The notes below the pieces were generated by a model. The model worked only from the letters and a program-made list of their open reading frames with translations, was not told the origin of the DNA and did no database searches. 64,000 bases of DNA from Sporosarcina beigongshangi. GTDB lineage: Bacteria; Actinomycetota; Actinomycetes; Actinomycetales; Micrococcaceae. This document shows positions 27,135 through 36,949 of this stretch, piece by piece (position 1 is the stretch's first letter; each line of letters begins with the position of its first letter). Made by a program: the position numbers and the translations under genes. The stretch spans positions 61,481 through 125,480 of the forward strand of contig NZ_JADHDY010000015.1 in the NCBI RefSeq assembly GCF_016820535.1. Reading direction: 5' to 3'.

Positions 27135-28150
27135 CTCAAGGTCCGGCCACCCTGCCGCGAGCCTCGGCCGAAAGCGTTGACACCCGTCAGCTCCGCCGAC
27201 AATTCCCACAGGCCCCGGGCGAATTCGGGGTCCACCGCGTGGGCATCCACCCCCATAAAGCGGGCCAGCTCCGAGCCAGGATCGGTGGGGCCGGCAATGT
27301 CGCAGTCCTCGCAGTAGACGCCGCCGCGCCCGTCCAGGAGCGGGGACGTCCCGGCCCACACGGACGTGGCCGCACCCTGTTCCGGCGTCTTGAAGCCTTC
27401 GCGAAGCTTTCCGGAGGCATCCATCCAGCCGGCCGCCACCATTTCCTCCTGCGTCAGGTGCCGTTGCAACCCAGTCATGATGCCGCCCGGATTCACGGCA
27501 AACGCGCGCACGCCGTTCCCGGCCCCCATCGCGTCGAGCCATACGGCAAACAAGCTGTTGGCGGTTTTTGCCTGCCCGTAGGCCTGCCACTTGTCGTAGC
27601 CGTGCGTGAACTGCGGATCGTCAAAGTGGATGCCGGAACGCTTGTGCCCGGTGGAGGACAGCGCCACCACGCGCGCCCCGCCGTCGGCAAGGAGCGGCCA
27701 GAGCAGGTTCGCCAGGGTGAAGTGGCCCAGGTGGTTGGTGCCGAACTGTGCCTCCCACCCCGGGCCGACCCTGGTCTCCGGGCACGCCATGATGGCGGCG
27801 TTGTTGACCAGCAGGTCCAGCCCCTTCCCCGACTCCAGATAGGCGGCGGCGAACCGCTTTACACTCGCCTGGTCCCCCAGGTCCATGCCAACAAGCTGCA
27901 CACCGCCGAGGCCGGCCGCCTCCAACACCCCGCGCGCATGGTCCACGCGGCGGGCAGGCACGGTCACGGAGGCGCCGGCACCGGCCAGCGCCCGTACGGT
28001 CTCCAGCCCCAGGCCCGAATACCCGCCGGTCACAATCACCGCCGCCCCGGAGAGGTCCGTGCCCCCGAGCACCTCCGCCGCAGGAGTGTAGTGCCCGAAT
28101 CCGGAACCCAGCGGTTCCTGCGGCGTTTTTTGAATGTCCGAGCGGCCCAT
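27131..28150 (-). CDS. Short-chain dehydrogenase/reductase
   Basis: A 339-residue classical SDR similar to retinol-dehydrogenase/WW-domain-oxidoreductase-like proteins. The cofactor motif TGGYSGLG is near residues 41-48. [10 protein letters not shown] follows, then the SSTGHKRSG segment with the catalytic serine and the active-site YGQAK (Tyr-x-x-x-Lys). The substrate is unknown. A GAGG-type ribosome binding site precedes ATG 28150. The gene converges on hemA with overlapping stop codons. The 60-nt gap after moeZ suggests possible co-transcription, but nothing ties it functionally to heme or to sulfur transfer. Confidence 0.82.
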   Translation of the reverse strand: MGRSDIQKTPQEPLGSGFGHYTPAAEVLGGTDLSGAAVIVTGGYSGLGLETVRALAGAGASVTVPARRVDHARGVLEAAGLGGVQLVGMDLGDQASVKRFAAAYLESGKGLDLLVNNAAIMACPETRVGPGWEAQFGTNHLGHFTLANLLWPLLADGGARVVALSSTGHKRSGIHFDDPQFTHGYDKWQAYGQAKTANSLFAVWLDAMGAGNGVRAFAVNPGGIMTGLQRHLTQEEMVAAGWMDASGKLREGFKTPEQGAATSVWAGTSPLLDGRGGVYCEDCDIAGPTDPGSELARFMGVDAHAVDPEFARGLWELSAELTGVNAFGRGSRQGGRTLS

Positions 28151-28210
28151 GGCGCGCCTCTTTCATCAGTGCCGGCCCCTCGCGCATGCGGGGAGGCCCT
28201 GAAACGAAAT

Positions 28211-29410
28211 TTACTCCTGCGAGCCCGTTTTGTCCCGGCTTTGCCAGGCGTCGATCCCGCCCTCAAGATGGACGACGTCGGCAAAACCGGCCGCGCGCAG
28301 GCTCGCCAGGGCTTGGGCCGACCGGGTGCCCGCCTTGCAATGCAGGATCAGCGGTTTGTCCTGCGGCAGGCCCCCCAGCGCGGACCCGTCGCGGATGCCG
28401 CCCAGTGGCACCAGCACGGATCCGGGGATCCTGGCGATTTCGAACTCCACCGGCTCCCGCACGTCCACCAGCACAAAGTCATCCCCGCCCTTATCCCGGC
28501 GGGCCAGGCGGGAGGCGAGCTCATCTGCGGAGATGAGGTCGCCGTCGTCCTTGGCAGCGGGAAGCAGGCCGCAGAAGATCTCATAGTCAATCAGCTCGGT
28601 GATGGGCGCGGCGGCGGGATCCTTGGCGATCCGGATTTCACGCCAGCGGGAGGTGAGTGCGTCGAAGATCAGCAGACGGCCCAGAAGCGTCTGGCCGATT
28701 CCTGTGATGAGCTTGACCGCCTCGGTGACCATCATGGCGCCGACGGATGCGCACAGCATGCCAAACACGCCGCCCTCCGCGCAGGACGGCACGGTGCCGG
28801 GGGCCGGCGGTTCCGGGTAGAGGTCGCGGTAGTTGGGGCCGAATTTGTCCCAGAAGACGCTGACCTGGCCGTCGAAGCGCAGGATGGACCCCCACACATA
28901 GGGCTTGCCCAGGATGGCGGCGGCGTCGTTGACGAGGTAGCGGGTGGCGAAGTTGTCCGCGCCATCCAGGATGACGTCATAATCCGCGAAAAGGTCCAGG
29001 GCGTTGGAGGAGTCCAACCGGACGTTGTGGAGGACCATGTTGACGCCGGGGTTCAGCTCCAGGACGGAGTCACGGGCGGATTCCAGCTTGGTGCGGCCAA
29101 TGTCATGCACGCCGTGGATGACCTGGCGCTGGAGGTTGCTCAGCTCCACGGTGTCGTCGTCGATCACACCCAGTGTGCCCACCCCGGCCGCGGCCAGGTA
29201 CAGCAGTGCAGGCGATCCCAGGCCGCCTGCACCGATCACCAGGACACGCGCATTGCGCAGCCGCCGCTGGCCCTCCAGCCCGATCTCGGGGATGAGGGCG
29301 TGGCGCGAATAGCGCTCCAATTCCTCCCGGCCCAGGGGCGGGCCGGGCTCGACGAGGGGCGGCAGGGATGCAGGCAGAGCGGACTTCAAGGGCTGGATCA
29401 CGGAAACCAT
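28211..29410 (-). CDS. moeZ: MoeZ: adenylyltransferase with C-terminal rhodanese domain
   Basis: A 399-residue E1-like enzyme that adenylates the C-terminal Gly-Gly of ubiquitin-like sulfur carriers and then transfers sulfur. The ATP-binding region is VLVIGAGGLGSP (about 57-67), with DDDTVELSNLQRQ after it. An SCAEGGVFG segment may hold the thioester cysteine. The rhodanese domain has its persulfide cysteine at Cys358 in LILHCKAGTRS. ATG 29410 has TAGATT (29418-29423) 7 nt upstream, so it is probably leaderless. Its position next to TetR and DUF3107 genes matches Rv3206c-Rv3208A as I remember it. No separate ThiF is seen near the thiamine genes 2.5 kb away. Confidence 0.88.
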   Translation of the reverse strand: MVSVIQPLKSALPASLPPLVEPGPPLGREELERYSRHALIPEIGLEGQRRLRNARVLVIGAGGLGSPALLYLAAAGVGTLGVIDDDTVELSNLQRQVIHGVHDIGRTKLESARDSVLELNPGVNMVLHNVRLDSSNALDLFADYDVILDGADNFATRYLVNDAAAILGKPYVWGSILRFDGQVSVFWDKFGPNYRDLYPEPPAPGTVPSCAEGGVFGMLCASVGAMMVTEAVKLITGIGQTLLGRLLIFDALTSRWREIRIAKDPAAAPITELIDYEIFCGLLPAAKDDGDLISADELASRLARRDKGGDDFVLVDVREPVEFEIARIPGSVLVPLGGIRDGSALGGLPQDKPLILHCKAGTRSAQALASLRAAGFADVVHLEGGIDAWQSRDKTGSQE

Positions 29411-29518
29411 AGTTCTTAATCTAGTCCCGTCCGCACAGGCAAGCTCATTACCGGCGGGTAGAATGTCACACAATGGCGCTGCACCAGTTTTGGGGCAACG
29501 GAAGAGAAAGGCAGCCAT

Positions 29519-30157
29519 ATGAGTGTCGAACCCTCATCCAAGGAACGGCCGGCACCACGCAGCCAGCCCAGCCGCATGCCCCGCGATGAACGCCGGGCCC
29601 AACTGCTGGCCTCAGCGCTGGAAGTCTTCGTCAACCACGGCTACCACGGGGCGGCCATGGACGAGATTGCCGAGACCGCCCAGGTCAGCAAGCCCGTGCT
29701 GTACCAGCACTTCCCGAGCAAGCGGGAGCTGTACCTGGCGCTGCTGGACGAGCACCTGCAGTCGCTGACCCAGATGCTGGTGGCGGCACTGGGATCCACC
29801 ACGGACAACAAGCTGCGCGTGCAGGCCACCATGAAGGCCTACTTCACGTTCATGGCCAAGGACGACCAGGCCCACCGGCTTGTCTTTGAATCGGACCTGG
29901 TGAACGATCCCGACGTCGCCGCCCGGCTCGAGGCGTTCAACGCCACCTACGCCGACGCGATCGGTGAGGTCATTGCCGAGGACACCAAGCTGCCGCCCGT
30001 CGAGGCGATCCTGCTGGGCCGCGCACTTGCCGGAATGGCGCAGGTCAGCGCCCGCTTCTGGCTCGAGGCGAAGGGCGACCTGGACATCGATGTGGCCAGC
30101 GACCTCGTCTACCGTTTAGCTTGGCGCGGAATTAGCCGCTTCCCCAAGGAATCCTGA
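29519..30157 (+). CDS. TetR family transcriptional regulator
   Basis: A 212-residue repressor. The N-terminal helix-turn-helix spans about residues 28-72 (ALEVFVNHGYHGAAMDEIAE, then VSKPVLYQHFPSKRELYLALL). The rest is an all-helical ligand-binding domain of about 140 residues. It is divergent from moeZ across a 108-nt gap that contains TAGAAT (29459-29464), a possible -10 for this gene. Its ligand and regulon are unknown. The corresponding M. tuberculosis gene would be Rv3208. Confidence 0.85.
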   Translation: MSVEPSSKERPAPRSQPSRMPRDERRAQLLASALEVFVNHGYHGAAMDEIAETAQVSKPVLYQHFPSKRELYLALLDEHLQSLTQMLVAALGSTTDNKLRVQATMKAYFTFMAKDDQAHRLVFESDLVNDPDVAARLEAFNATYADAIGEVIAEDTKLPPVEAILLGRALAGMAQVSARFWLEAKGDLDIDVASDLVYRLAWRGISRFPKES

Positions 30158-30214
30158 CCGCCTGCCACTAGGGTGGTTGATACATACTTATTGCTCTCAT
30201 CCAAGGAGAAAACT

Positions 30215-30439
30215 GTGGAAATCAAGATCGGTGTCCAGCACATCAGCCGTGAAATTGTCCTTGAAACTGAACTGGGCGCCGACGAAGTTGCGGTCCTGGT
30301 CTCAGAGGCGCTCGCCAAGGGCACGGAGCTGCGTCTTAAAGACGAAAAGGGCCGCCTGGTGATTGTTCCCGGAAACGCCCTCGGGTACGTTGAATTGGGC
30401 GGCGACAAGCCCCGCAGCGTGGGCTTCGGCGCACTCTAG
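30215..30439 (+). CDS. DUF3107 family protein
   Basis: A 74-residue protein of the actinobacterial DUF3107 family (TB9.4/Rv3208A type). The sequence starts MEIKIGVQHISREI and ends in the motif YVELGGDKPRSVGFGAL; the family is small, soluble and without known function. GTG 30215 is chosen because AAGGAGA (30203-30209) lies just upstream and because the conserved block begins there. It follows the TetR gene by 57 nt, a linkage kept from Micrococcales to Mycobacterium as far as I recall, so a shared process is likely. Confidence 0.85.
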   Translation: MEIKIGVQHISREIVLETELGADEVAVLVSEALAKGTELRLKDEKGRLVIVPGNALGYVELGGDKPRSVGFGAL

Positions 30440-30508
30440 GCCCGCCCGCCCACCGCTGCACTTCAAGGAACTACGCGACACGATTCACACAAGGGACGGA
30501 ACATCTTC

Positions 30509-30814
30509 ATGGTTGCATTGGTCATTATTGCCCTGACTGCCGGCGCCTTTGGCGCCCTCGCCTGGGCCGTTGACAAGTACCGCTACACCTTCGGCGCGGT
30601 GCTGCCGGCCGGTGGCGCCGTGGTGGCAGCCCTTCTTGTCTGGATCATCACCATGGCCGTGGGTCTGGACGGCAGCCCCGCCACCGCCTGGATCCCGTGG
30701 ATCCTGTCCATGGTGATTGGCGGTGCCGCAGCATGGGCCACGGCCGGTTTTGTGGGCCGCACCCGCCACAACCGGCAGATTGAGCGCAGCAACCAGATCT
30801 TGCAGATCCACTAG
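30509..30814 (+). CDS. Small integral membrane protein
   Basis: A 101-residue protein with three hydrophobic segments: about residues 2-20, 27-50 and 62-82. It ends in a short basic tail (GRTRHNRQIERSN). I recognise no domain. It lies 69 nt after the DUF3107 gene on the same strand and may correspond positionally to Rv3209. An AAGGGACGG purine stretch precedes the ATG. Its topology predicts a cytoplasmic C-terminus only if the N-terminus is outside, which the sequence does not settle. Confidence 0.7.
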   Translation: MVALVIIALTAGAFGALAWAVDKYRYTFGAVLPAGGAVVAALLVWIITMAVGLDGSPATAWIPWILSMVIGGAAAWATAGFVGRTRHNRQIERSNQILQIH

Positions 30815-30903
30815 GCACGACGGCGGGACGCCGACACCGCGTCCGGCCCGCCCCACGCATTGCGTTGCCAAGGCGATGCCCGTGCGGGGGTGCCAGCGGC
30901 GGA

Positions 30904-30937
30904 CTGTGTGCAGAACCCTCCGGGGTCCTGCACACAG
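30904..30937. terminator. Strong hairpin in the convergent gap
   Basis: CTGTGTGCAG (30904-30913) pairs perfectly with 30928-30937. The stem continues inward as ACCC/GGGT around a TCCG loop with one mismatch between the two blocks. It lies 90 nt after the membrane-protein gene and ahead of the minus-strand carbinolamine dehydratase stop, so it could terminate both directions. There is no T-run. Confidence 0.6.
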
Positions 30938-30999
30938 CTGTTTACGGGGCAGCCGGATGCTTCGCGGACAGCCTGACCGCCGTGTGGCCGCCCGATTCG

Positions 31000-31069
31000 T
31001 TGTGCGCTGTCTTGGGCCGCAAAATGGAGTGCAGCTGCCATGCCAAATGCGGCTTCGGACAGCGCACAA
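31000..31069. repeat. 70-nt nested imperfect palindrome
   Basis: The outer arms TTGTGCGCTGTC (31000-31011) and its complement (31058-31069) are perfect over 12 bp. A symmetric 4x4 internal loop follows, then GCCGCA (31016-31021) with TGCGGC (31048-31053). The 26-nt apex holds ATGG/CCAT and the palindrome GCAGCTGC. The 10-mer GACAGCGCAC of the right arm recurs directly at 31179-31188. A T6 run lies at 31092-31097. The whole interval 30815-31210 carries no convincing gene. It may be a structured RNA or a remnant of a palindromic mobile repeat. Confidence 0.6.
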
Positions 31070-31210
31070 TAAAGCAGGCGACGAGTGATGCTTTTTTCCT
31101 GGTGCTCGGGGCACTTCGAGCCACCAATTTCCTGCCACCGGAGCATCAGATGCGCCCATTGCTGGCGGTGGGCGTCCAGACAGCGCACTGCTTCCTGTCG
31201 CGGGGGGCCG

Positions 31211-31867
31211 TCAGGCGTTGCGTCCCTCTTCGGTGCAGATGCACAGCCGGTTTCCCTGCGCATCCGTGGCGACCACGAATTGCGGCGCGTTGGAGCGGTC
31301 CAGCACGGCGCCGGCGGCTTCCACCTCGGCCAGCACGCGCTGCGCCTCGCTGGCCGGCACGTGGATGTCAAAGTGGAAACGGTTGGCGTTGGGCGTCTGC
31401 GTCTGCTGGAACCACAAGGTGGGCAGCCGCCCTGCAGGGTCCCGCAGCTCGTCCGGCTCCGCGGCCTTGAATCCGAGTGCGGCAGCCCACACCGGGGCCA
31501 CGGCCGTGTAGTCGGCGGTGTCCATGGCAATCTCCACGGCGCGCAGCAGCTCCGGCCGGGACACCGCGCCGGCCTTCGCGGCAGACGCCGAAATGCCCCG
31601 TGCCAGGGACACATCCCGTGCGCTGACCTTGTTGCCGGCGTCGTGCGAGGACAACACCACAAACAAGGTGTCGTAGCGCCAGTCGACATCCGGGTGGTGG
31701 TTCGCCGCCTGGGCGAGCGCCCCGATGGCGGCGAACAAGTCCAAGGCGCCGGCCGACGTCGGACATTTCAGTGCCGCCGACAGCCCACCCATGCGAAACC
31801 TCCAGTCGGGCAGTTCCGCCAGCGCTTCATCGATGTCCGGCCGGGTCAATGTGTCCTGCGCACCCAT
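31211..31867 (-). CDS. Pterin carbinolamine dehydratase fused to a VOC domain
   Basis: A 218-residue two-domain protein. Residues 1-95 match 4a-hydroxytetrahydrobiopterin dehydratase, including the active-site run NHHPDVDW (His57, His58, Pro59) and SSHDAGNKVSARDVSLA. Residues from about 108 to 218 form a glyoxalase/bleomycin-resistance-like (VOC) domain with FHFDIHVPASEA and the terminal RLCICTEE. The first half would dehydrate a pterin 4a-carbinolamine or act as a cofactor-linked scaffold. The second half is uncharacterised and its metal ligands are not obvious. AAAGGAG precedes ATG 31867. It lies 62 nt after thiG on the same strand, so it may be read from the thiamine transcript. Confidence 0.8.
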   Translation of the reverse strand: MGAQDTLTRPDIDEALAELPDWRFRMGGLSAALKCPTSAGALDLFAAIGALAQAANHHPDVDWRYDTLFVVLSSHDAGNKVSARDVSLARGISASAAKAGAVSRPELLRAVEIAMDTADYTAVAPVWAAALGFKAAEPDELRDPAGRLPTLWFQQTQTPNANRFHFDIHVPASEAQRVLAEVEAAGAVLDRSNAPQFVVATDAQGNRLCICTEEGRNA

Positions 31868-31929
31868 GGCACGCTCCTTTGCGATTGCCGATCACGAGGC
31901 TGCCCGCGCCATGGTTTGCGGGGCAGTCT

Positions 31930-33033
<1,104 letters not shown>

Positions 33034-34362
33034 CTACGCGGTGGGGCCGGCGTGCGCCGGGCGGATGGTGGGCGAGAAGCGGTCAGGGCGGAAGTTGGTC
33101 CAGGCCAGGTCGGTGATGCCGCCCAGCAGCTGGCGGACGATGTGCGCGGCAATCGGGGTCAACAGCACGCCGTGCCGGAAGAAGCCGGTGGCGATGATGA
33201 GCCCGGGAATGTCCTTCCCCGAGGCAGCGGCCACACGGCCCAGCAGCGGCGCGTTGTCCGGCGTTCCGGGACGGGCGCGGGCGGTGGATTCAAGCAGTTC
33301 CAGCTCGGCGACGGCAGGCAGCAGCACCTGGGCGTCGCGCAGCAGCTGGTGCACTCCCCCGGCGCTGACCCCCGGGTTGTGGTCCTCGCGGCTGGTCGCG
33401 CCAATCACCACGGTTCCGTCCTCGCGCGGCACGATGTACACCGGCAGCCCGCGCACGAGCCCGCGGATGGTCGCCGTGGTCAACGGCCTCAGGTGTTCGG
33501 GCACGCGCAGGCGGAGGATGTCCCCGTGCACCGGCCGCAGCGGCAGCTCGAGCCCCTCCGGCAGCTTGCGGAGGCTCCGGGCGGCCAGTCCATTGGCCAC
33601 CACCACCTCCCGGGCGCGGATCTCCGTGCCGTTGCCAAGCACGACGCCGGCCACCCGGCCCGGCCTTTCGGCTCCCCCGCCGCCGGGGTGCTGGGCCGCG
33701 GCTCCCGGGCAACCCTCCCACAGAAGGCCGGCGGCGGCCTGGGCGATGAACGGATCTGCGTCCCCGCGCGCGGCGGCGACCCCGGACAGCCTGTGCCGGA
33801 GCGCGGCTGCCGCACCGCGGGGGTCCACCTGGTGGTCGGAGGCGATCCTGTAGGCGCAGGAGATGTGTGGGCCCACCAGGGGTTCGGCGGCCCGGGCAGC
33901 CCTGATCGTCAGCTGCTCAACGTCCAGGCCATTCTGCGCCTGCACCTCGCGCAGGTCTGCCAGGGCATCGCGGTCCCCAGCGTCGGCACCCAGCACAAGG
34001 GTCGGCGTCGTGCGGAATCCGGTGCCCGGAACGCCGGGGCCCACAAGGGATGCGGCAAAGCCGGGCCATCGCGCGGAGGAGGCGAGCGTCAGGTCCAGGA
34101 GGTCCTCTTCCTGGTAGTGGAGCTCGCTGACGGGAGCCAGCATGCCGGCTGCTGCGAAGGTGGCGCCGGTGGCGGGTGCGGGGTCGATGACCACCACCGA
34201 CCGGCCAGCGCACTGGGCTTCCCAGGCGATGCCCAGCCCCACGATGCCCCCGCCAATGACCGCAACGTCGGGCACGGGCAGCCCGACGGGGGCGTCGTGT
34301 TCAGCGGTGTCCCCGGGTGTTGGGGTTTCGGGGGCATTTTCCCTGGGCATGGTGGGTGCCAC
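33034..34362 (-). CDS. thiO: Glycine oxidase ThiO
   Basis: A 442-residue FAD enzyme of the DAO family that oxidises glycine to the imine used by ThiG. The Rossmann motif VAVIGGGIVGLGIAWE lies about 35 residues in, and the C-terminal GLIIATGFFRHGVLLTP closes the FAD site. The region around residues 210-235 is an extra Gly/Pro-rich loop. I place the start at GTG 34362 because AAGGAG (34369-34374) precedes it by 6 nt, at the very edge of the TPP riboswitch. ATG 34350 is an alternative, and the longest frame would start inside the riboswitch and is not credible. Confidence 0.9.
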   Translation of the reverse strand: MAPTMPRENAPETPTPGDTAEHDAPVGLPVPDVAVIGGGIVGLGIAWEAQCAGRSVVVIDPAPATGATFAAAGMLAPVSELHYQEEDLLDLTLASSARWPGFAASLVGPGVPGTGFRTTPTLVLGADAGDRDALADLREVQAQNGLDVEQLTIRAARAAEPLVGPHISCAYRIASDHQVDPRGAAAALRHRLSGVAAARGDADPFIAQAAAGLLWEGCPGAAAQHPGGGGAERPGRVAGVVLGNGTEIRAREVVVANGLAARSLRKLPEGLELPLRPVHGDILRLRVPEHLRPLTTATIRGLVRGLPVYIVPREDGTVVIGATSREDHNPGVSAGGVHQLLRDAQVLLPAVAELELLESTARARPGTPDNAPLLGRVAAASGKDIPGLIIATGFFRHGVLLTPIAAHIVRQLLGGITDLAWTNFRPDRFSPTIRPAHAGPTA

Positions 34363-34372
34363 AATGTTCTCC

Positions 34373-34475
34373 TTCCCTACGCCGGCATGATCCGGATCAG
34401 GTTCCACGCCCGTGAGGCGTTGTCGGTCGGCGCAGTCGGCGCCCTCTCAGCCAGCTTCACTGGCTCCCGCGGTAC
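34373..34475 (-). promoter_or_regulatory. TPP riboswitch (THI element)
   Basis: On the minus strand the leader carries the conserved thi-box parts: CTGAGA (34445-34450) and the 3' block GAACCTGATCCGGAT followed by CATGCCGGCGTAGGGA, close to the bacterial consensus. A variable hairpin separates them. The ribosome binding site AAGGAG of thiO follows directly, overlapping the 3' edge of the element, so thiamine pyrophosphate probably blocks translation initiation of thiO and, through it, thiS and thiG. Confidence 0.93.
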
Positions 34476-34493
34476 TGCACTAGTCTATGAGAC

Positions 34494-35183
34494 ATGCCCC
34501 AGACTTCTGCCATCCATGACGCCACACCTGACTCCGCAACTCCTGCACCGGCGCCCGCCCTCGCCTCAGCACGCCTCTATTTGTGCACGGATTCCCGCGC
34601 CGAACAGGGCGATTTCGCCGATTTCCTGCGGGCGGCCTACGCCGGCGGAGTGGATGTCATCCAGCTGCGCGACAAGAACATCGAGGCCGCCGAGGAGCTC
34701 GAAAAGCTCGAGGTGCTGCGCTCCGTCGCTGAAGAGTTTGGCAAATTGTGGGCTGTGAATGACCGTGCCGACATCGCCCTGCTCAGCGGAGCGCCCGTGT
34801 TCCATGTGGGCCAGAAGGACCTGCCGTTGCCGGCCGCCCGCTCGCTCGTGGGGACCGATGTTTCGCTGGGGCTGTCCTGCCACGACCCCGCCCAGGCCAC
34901 TGCCGCCGCCGCCTCCGGTGCCGACTACTTCTGCGTGGGCCCGCTGTGGGCCACACCCACCAAGCCGGGCCGGGCCGCCGTCGGGCTCTCCATGGTGGAG
35001 CATGCGGCTGCCCTGGCCACAGACAAGCCGTGGTTCGCGATTGGCGGGGTGGATTTGTCCACGGTTGACCAGGTGGTCGACGCCGGCGCCTCCCGGATTG
35101 TGGTTGTCCGCGCCATCACCCATGCTGAAGATCCGACGGCGGCTGCCCAGGCACTGCTGTCCCGCCTGCCTGCGCTTGGGTAG
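34494..35183 (+). CDS. thiE: Thiamine phosphate synthase
   Basis: A 229-residue TIM-barrel enzyme joining HMP-pyrophosphate and thiazole phosphate. After a 27-residue Ala/Thr/Pro-rich leader come [19 protein letters not shown] (pyrophosphate and Mg binding), [26 protein letters not shown] and [11 protein letters not shown], all classical ThiE motifs. TAGTCT (34481-34486) lies 7 nt before the ATG and there is no ribosome binding site, so it is probably leaderless. It is divergent from thiO; its own promoter lies within about 20 nt of the 5' end of the riboswitch, and it is not under riboswitch control. Confidence 0.94.
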   Translation: MPQTSAIHDATPDSATPAPAPALASARLYLCTDSRAEQGDFADFLRAAYAGGVDVIQLRDKNIEAAEELEKLEVLRSVAEEFGKLWAVNDRADIALLSGAPVFHVGQKDLPLPAARSLVGTDVSLGLSCHDPAQATAAAASGADYFCVGPLWATPTKPGRAAVGLSMVEHAAALATDKPWFAIGGVDLSTVDQVVDAGASRIVVVRAITHAEDPTAAAQALLSRLPALG

Positions 35184-35229
35184 GGTTCCGAACGGCCTGG
35201 GCAATCGCGCAACCCGTGAAAGGCACCGC

Positions 35230-35730
35230 GTGAAACAAGCGCACGCATCCCGCGCCGCCATCGCGGCCGCGGCCCTCCCGTTGGTTCTGGGCACGTATGC
35301 CGTGTTTGTGGTCTCGGCCCAATATGCGGGGCTGGGGCTGGTTGGCTCCTACCGGGCATTCCAGGGCGGGTCGAACGTTGGAAACGTCGTTTCCTTCGTC
35401 GTGTGGTGGGGGCTCTCTGCGTTGACATGCCTGGTGCTGGTGCACCTGGTCCGGCGCCGGGAGCCGCTGAACTTTGCCAAGGCCGCAGCCCTTGTGCTGG
35501 CGGCCTACGGGGTCCCGGCCGTTCTGTCCTTGCTCCCGGACACCGCCATGGGCTTCGCGGTATCCCACGTGCGGGCCTTCACGGACGAGACCGTGTTGCA
35601 TTCGGGCATTGCCACTTTCCTGGTTGTCAGCGGCGCGGCTTCACTGGCCGCAGCCGCCGTCCTGTTTGGTGTCGGCATGTTTCAGGCCAGTCGCCGTGCG
35701 GCCCGGTGGACCGGCATCCCCCAGCCCTGA
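35230..35730 (+). CDS. Membrane protein, four predicted helices
   Basis: A 166-residue protein with hydrophobic segments at about residues 9-32, 50-70, 80-99 and 122-148. It has no recognised domain. GTG 35230 ([10 protein letters not shown]) is chosen because the frame upstream lies inside thiE and an AAAGG precedes the GTG. It lies 46 nt after thiE on the same strand and could be co-transcribed, but nothing in the sequence marks it as a thiamine transporter; it lacks the size and motifs of known ones. Confidence 0.65.
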   Translation: MKQAHASRAAIAAAALPLVLGTYAVFVVSAQYAGLGLVGSYRAFQGGSNVGNVVSFVVWWGLSALTCLVLVHLVRRREPLNFAKAAALVLAAYGVPAVLSLLPDTAMGFAVSHVRAFTDETVLHSGIATFLVVSGAASLAAAAVLFGVGMFQASRRAARWTGIPQP

Positions 35731-35851
35731 CAGAGCGTGCTCTGTGTGAGCCGGGGCCGGCGAGCGGGCATCGCCGGCGGCATCTTGGCACAGTTCTCGG
35801 ACCCGCGCCCCTATGCTGGGAGGACAGCACCTCCCGGCACAAAGGAGCACG

Positions 35852-36949
35852 ATGAGCACCTCACTGACCTTCCGGCACCTGTTCGGTCCCGGACCCAGCA
35901 ACTGCTATCCGGAGGCCAGTGCCGCCCTGGGACATCCGATCCTGGGCCACCTGGACCCGCTGTTCATTGACATGATGGATGGTGCCTGTGAGGGTCTGCG
36001 CCAGGTTTGGGGAACCGGCAATGCCCGGACCCTGCCTGTGAGCGGCACGGGATCCGCGGGCATGGAGGCTGCCTTCGTGAACTCGGTGGGTCCCGGCGAT
36101 GTGGCCGTGGTGGCCGTGAACGGACTTTTTGGCGTGCGCATGTGCGAGGTGGCCCGCCGTGCCGGCGCCGAGGTGGTCCGGGTGGACCACGAGTGGGGCC
36201 GGCCAATTGACCCCGAGCGGGTGGCCTCCGCCCACCCCAACCCCAAGGTCATCGCTGCCGTCCACGCCGAGACCTCCACCGGCGTGCTGTCCGACATCGC
36301 CGCGCTCGGCCGGCTCAAGGGCGATGCGCTGCTGCTGGTCGACGCCGTCACCTCAATCGGCGGCCTGGAACTGCTGGCCGACGACTGGGGCATCGACATT
36401 GGCTATGCCGGAACGCAGAAGTGCCTGGGCGTGGCGCCCGGCCTGTCTCCCTTCACCATTTCCGACGCCGCCTTTGAACGCCGCATCAAGGACCCGCAGT
36501 CCTGGTACCTGGACCTGGGCCTGCTGGGCGGATATGTCGGTGCTGCGGGCGGCAGCAAGCGCACCTACCACCACACCGCGCCGGTGGCCATGGTGGCCAG
36601 CCTCGCCGCAGGTCTCGACCGGGTCCTGGCCGAAGGGCTCGACGCCGTCCAGACCCGCCACGCGGCTGCAGGCCTTGCACTCCAGAACGGGTTGCAGGAC
36701 ATGGGCCTGGAACTGTTCGCCGAAGAAGGCTCACGGCTGCCCAGCCTGACCACCGTCAAGGTGCCCGAGGGCATCGATTCGGCGGCCGTCCGGGCCTACC
36801 TTTTGGAGCGCTTCAGTTTGGAAATTGGTGCCGGTGCCGGTGAGTTTGCCTCGTCCGTATGGCGGATCGGCATGATGGGCCCCAACGCCAACCCTGCCTC
36901 CGTCGTCCTGGTACTCGGCGCCCTTGGGGAAGCCATCGCCAAGGCCTGA
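35852..36949 (+). CDS. Class V aminotransferase (alanine/serine-glyoxylate type)
   Basis: A 365-residue PLP enzyme of the alanine-glyoxylate/serine-glyoxylate aminotransferase group. The start FRHLFGPGPSNCYPEA is the typical substrate-binding N-terminus. GTGSAGMEAAFVN binds the cofactor phosphate, DAVTSIGG carries the pyridine-contacting aspartate, and GYAGTQKCLGVAPG holds the PLP lysine. ATG 35852 is preferred because AAAGGAG (35841-35847) lies 4 nt upstream. Its natural donor could be alanine, serine or a purine-derived amino acid. It is the last ordinary gene before the low-GC accessory segment. Confidence 0.87.
   Translation: MSTSLTFRHLFGPGPSNCYPEASAALGHPILGHLDPLFIDMMDGACEGLRQVWGTGNARTLPVSGTGSAGMEAAFVNSVGPGDVAVVAVNGLFGVRMCEVARRAGAEVVRVDHEWGRPIDPERVASAHPNPKVIAAVHAETSTGVLSDIAALGRLKGDALLLVDAVTSIGGLELLADDWGIDIGYAGTQKCLGVAPGLSPFTISDAAFERRIKDPQSWYLDLGLLGGYVGAAGGSKRTYHHTAPVAMVASLAAGLDRVLAEGLDAVQTRHAAAGLALQNGLQDMGLELFAEEGSRLPSLTTVKVPEGIDSAAVRAYLLERFSLEIGAGAGEFASSVWRIGMMGPNANPASVVLVLGALGEAIAKA

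Noticed and set aside
27239..29419. 726-codon plus-strand frame opposite the SDR and moeZ
   Set aside because: Both minus-strand genes have intact catalytic motifs; the plus frame has none.
30485..31159. 224-codon minus-strand frame in the 30.8-31.2 kb gap
   Set aside because: It overlaps a plausible membrane-protein gene and then runs through the palindromic element; composition is not protein-like.
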